Origin: Cellulomonas sp. 73-145
GTDB taxonomy: Bacteria; Actinomycetota; Actinomycetes; Actinomycetales; Cellulomonadaceae
Length of the DNA stretch: 64,000 nt
Reading direction: 5' to 3'
Assembly: GCA_001898185.1 (NCBI GenBank)
Contig: MKTI01000004.1
Coordinates: forward strand, 186,001-250,000
Shown: piece by piece, positions 62,169 through 64,000 of the stretch
How the letters are laid out: the number at the start of each line of letters is the position of its first letter
How positions within the stretch are numbered: position 1 is the first letter of the stretch
The notes under the pieces: model-generated
Seen by the model: only the letters and a program-made list of their open reading frames with translations
What the model was told of the DNA's origin: nothing
Database searches by the model: none
Program-made: the position numbers and the translations under genes

Positions 62169-63431
62169 TCAGGACAGGCCGGGCAGCGCCTGGAGGTTGG
62201 TCTGCACCTTGTCCAGGATCTGCTTGGGATCGGTGCTGGACAGCCCGTCGAGCTGGGAGTCGAAGTTCTTGATCACGTCGCTGATGCCGGCGACGCTGGG
62301 GATCGACTTCGACGAGGCGGCGCCGTCGAGGAACGCCGTCTGCTCGGGGAACTGCTGCTTCCACTGGTCGGCGATCGACTGCACGCTCGGCATCACGCCG
62401 AACGCCTTGGCGAAGCCGAGCTGCTGGTCCGGCTGCGTCAGGTACGTGACCAGGTCGAGCGCGCCGCCCTTGTTCTTCGACTGCGACGCCATGCCCCAGC
62501 CGCCGTCGTACTGGATGGTGCCCTCGCCCTTGGGGCCGGCGGGCAGCTTGACCACCTTGTACTTGACCGACGAGTAGTCCTTGGTCATCGCGCCGGAGAT
62601 CCAGTTGCCCTCGATGGTCATCGCGGCCTTCTGGGTGCCGAACGCCTCACCGCCCCAGCCCGCACCGAGCTGCGAGGAGTACTTCATCGCGCCCTCGGAC
62701 AGCAGCTTCTTCGCGTAGGTCAGGCCCTGCACGTTCGCGTCCGAGCTCGCCGCAGCCTTGCCGTTGTCGTCCACCAGCCAGCCGCCGGCCTCGGCCATGA
62801 ACACACCGAGCCGCTCGAACTGCCCGGACACCGCCAGGCCCACGTGCTGCGGCGTCGTCAGCTTCTGCGCGACCTGCTCCAGCTGGTCCCAGGTGGTCGG
62901 GTAGTCCTTGTCCGTCAGCCCGGCGGCGGTCCACATGTCCGTGTTGATCACCAGGGCCAGCGTCGAGAAGTCCTTGGGCGCGGCGTACTCCTTGCCGTTC
63001 ACCGTGAACGCCTTGACCAGGGACGGGTAGAAGGAGTCCTTGTTCTTCAGCTGCGTGACGTACGGCTCCAGGGAGCCGTTGCTCGCGTACGTCGCCACCG
63101 AGTCGTTGGTGACGTAGAAGAGGTCCGGCGGGTTGCCGCCGGCGAAGCCCTGCGACAGCTGCTGGCCCAGGTCGGAGGCGACGTTGACGGTCGCCTGCGT
63201 GCCGGACTGCTTGGACCACGCGGCCACGGAGTCCTTGACGGCATTGGTCTCCGCGTCGCCCGACGTGCCGATCAGGATGGTGAGCGGCTGGTGGTTGTCG
63301 GACGACACGGCGGACGAGGAGGCCGAGGCGGCCGGCGAGCCGAAGCCGCCGCCGCTGCTGCAGGCGGCGAGGGTGGCGGTGGCCGTCAGTACGGCACCCG
63401 CGGCGAGGAGCGCTCTCCTGGTGATCTTCAT
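62169..63431 (-). CDS. Sugar ABC transporter substrate-binding lipoprotein, second system
   Basis: A 420-residue binding protein. It has lipobox TLAACSS with lipidated C24, then a Ser/Ala linker and a two-lobed SBP_bac_1 fold (PLTILIGTSGDAETNAVKDSVAAWSKQSGTQATVNV; NPPDLFYVTND; IEGNWISGAMTKDYSSVKYKVVKLPAG). It is more distantly related to the island's binding protein, so the two transporters likely take different sugars. GAGAGG lies 7 bp before ATG 63431. It follows the LacI gene by 36 bp. Confidence 0.92.
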   Translation of the reverse strand: MKITRRALLAAGAVLTATATLAACSSGGGFGSPAASASSSAVSSDNHQPLTILIGTSGDAETNAVKDSVAAWSKQSGTQATVNVASDLGQQLSQGFAGGNPPDLFYVTNDSVATYASNGSLEPYVTQLKNKDSFYPSLVKAFTVNGKEYAAPKDFSTLALVINTDMWTAAGLTDKDYPTTWDQLEQVAQKLTTPQHVGLAVSGQFERLGVFMAEAGGWLVDDNGKAAASSDANVQGLTYAKKLLSEGAMKYSSQLGAGWGGEAFGTQKAAMTIEGNWISGAMTKDYSSVKYKVVKLPAGPKGEGTIQYDGGWGMASQSKNKGGALDLVTYLTQPDQQLGFAKAFGVMPSVQSIADQWKQQFPEQTAFLDGAASSKSIPSVAGISDVIKNFDSQLDGLSSTDPKQILDKVQTNLQALPGLS

Positions 63432-63467
63432 CGATGTGCCTCTCTAGCGCGTCGGATGGTGGACGGG

Positions 63468-64000
63468 TCAGGGGTGCGCGGCGGGCGCCGCGACGGAGCT
63501 CTCACGGACGACGAGCGTCGGCACCAGCAGGCCGGAGTCGGCCGGGTCGCTGGGCCGCCCGTCGAGCTGGGACAGCACGCTGTCCAGCGCCCAGCGAGCC
63601 GCTCGCTCCAGCGGCTGCCGCACGGAGGTGATGCCGAGGGCGGCGGCCGTCGGGCTGTCGTCGAACCCGACGACAGCGGCCTGCGCCCCCGCGGCCTGCA
63701 CGGCGCCCCAGGCGCCGACGGCGAGCGAGTCGGAGGCGCAGACGAACGCCGTCGCACCCGCCTCGAGCAGCCGCCGCGCCGCCTCCGCACCGGACCGGAT
63801 GCCGTCCGGCTGCGCCGAGTCCAGCGCGTGGCGGTGCCGGGTCGGCACGCCCGCGGCGCTCATCGACTGCTCCCAGCCGCGGCGCCGCTCGTCACCGGTC
63901 CCCGAGCCGGCGGGCCAGCCGACGAAGGCGATCTCCGTGTGACCCAGGCTGCGCAGGTGCTCCGTCGCCTGGCTGGTGCCGGCAGCGCCGTCGACGTCGG
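63468..64000 (-). CDS. LacI family regulator, 5' part beyond the window
   Basis: The C-terminal part of a LacI regulator; the open frame continues to the right edge. Visible are HLRSLGHTEIAFVGWPAGSG, the second subdomain (FVCASDSLAVGAWGAVQAAGAQAAVVGFDD) and the end (TSVRQPLERAARWALDSVLSQLDG ... VPTLVVRESSVAAP). The helix-turn-helix is outside the window. It stands upstream of, and in the same direction as, the second sugar transporter, so it is the likely local regulator. Confidence 0.88.
   Translation of the reverse strand, partial: DVDGAAGTSQATEHLRSLGHTEIAFVGWPAGSGTGDERRRGWEQSMSAAGVPTRHRHALDSAQPDGIRSGAEAARRLLEAGATAFVCASDSLAVGAWGAVQAAGAQAAVVGFDDSPTAAALGITSVRQPLERAARWALDSVLSQLDGRPSDPADSGLLVPTLVVRESSVAAPAAHP

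Overview
The window is uniformly very GC-rich with strong third-position G/C bias. About half its genes appear to use leaderless starts. It carries many plant-polysaccharide genes, LacI regulators with ATPase-less sugar ABC transporters, a radA-disA pair, an UdgX-type glycosylase and an HspR-type HAIR operator at clpB. Together these point to an actinobacterium, most likely a cellulolytic Micrococcales member such as Cellulomonas or a close relative (inference from gene content; no marker gene such as 16S rRNA is present). No prophage, insertion sequence or CRISPR array was seen, and no stretch over 300 bp lacks a gene or RNA.

Layout. 1-2644: left-truncated GH3 beta-glucosidase divergent from a TetR regulator. 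2739-11933: small proteins, a two-component system followed by an undecaprenyl-sugar type glycosyltransferase pair, lipoprotein and GNAT genes. 12052-17781: genome maintenance (radA, disA, mutY) with acetyltransferases including an ArgA-like protein. 17884-23250: glycerol module (SorC regulator, glpD, glpF, glpK). 23435-28839: aldo/keto reductase, exonuclease III, a septum-formation-like membrane protein and a second GH3. 28923-33717: heme-degrading-domain protein, udgX-clpB, and a histidine phosphatase. 33830-41880: hydrolase, CDF metal transporter, VOC protein, trmB, glgP, pseudouridine catabolism (psuK, frameshifted psuG). 41963-47749: methyltransferase, PadR-regulated ABC-2 exporter, chemoreceptor with an unusual C-terminal domain. 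47771-59419: the main catabolic island. 59480-64000: DUF1801 protein, tRNA-Arg(ACG) and a second sugar ABC transporter with its LacI regulator running off the right edge.

How the genes fit together. The island at 47771-59419 looks like a self-contained oligosaccharide (probably xylan-derived) system. A lipoprotein binding protein and two permeases import the sugar. Signal-less GH10 and GH3 enzymes cut it in the cytoplasm. Two paralogous SDRs, a Gfo/Idh/MocA oxidoreductase and a malonate-semialdehyde-decarboxylase-like tautomerase act on the products. A full LacI repressor is read divergently from a dyad-rich promoter, and a half-length LacI protein closes the operon. Most junctions are GTGA or TGATG overlaps, implying translational coupling. 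Neither ABC system encodes its ATPase, so a shared MsmK-type ATPase elsewhere is likely.

Two window-wide patterns stand out: (i) TAnnnT hexamers placed 6-8 bp before ATG/GTG in genes without a Shine-Dalgarno sequence; (ii) short tandem repeats (14-19 bp units) sitting at gene ends.
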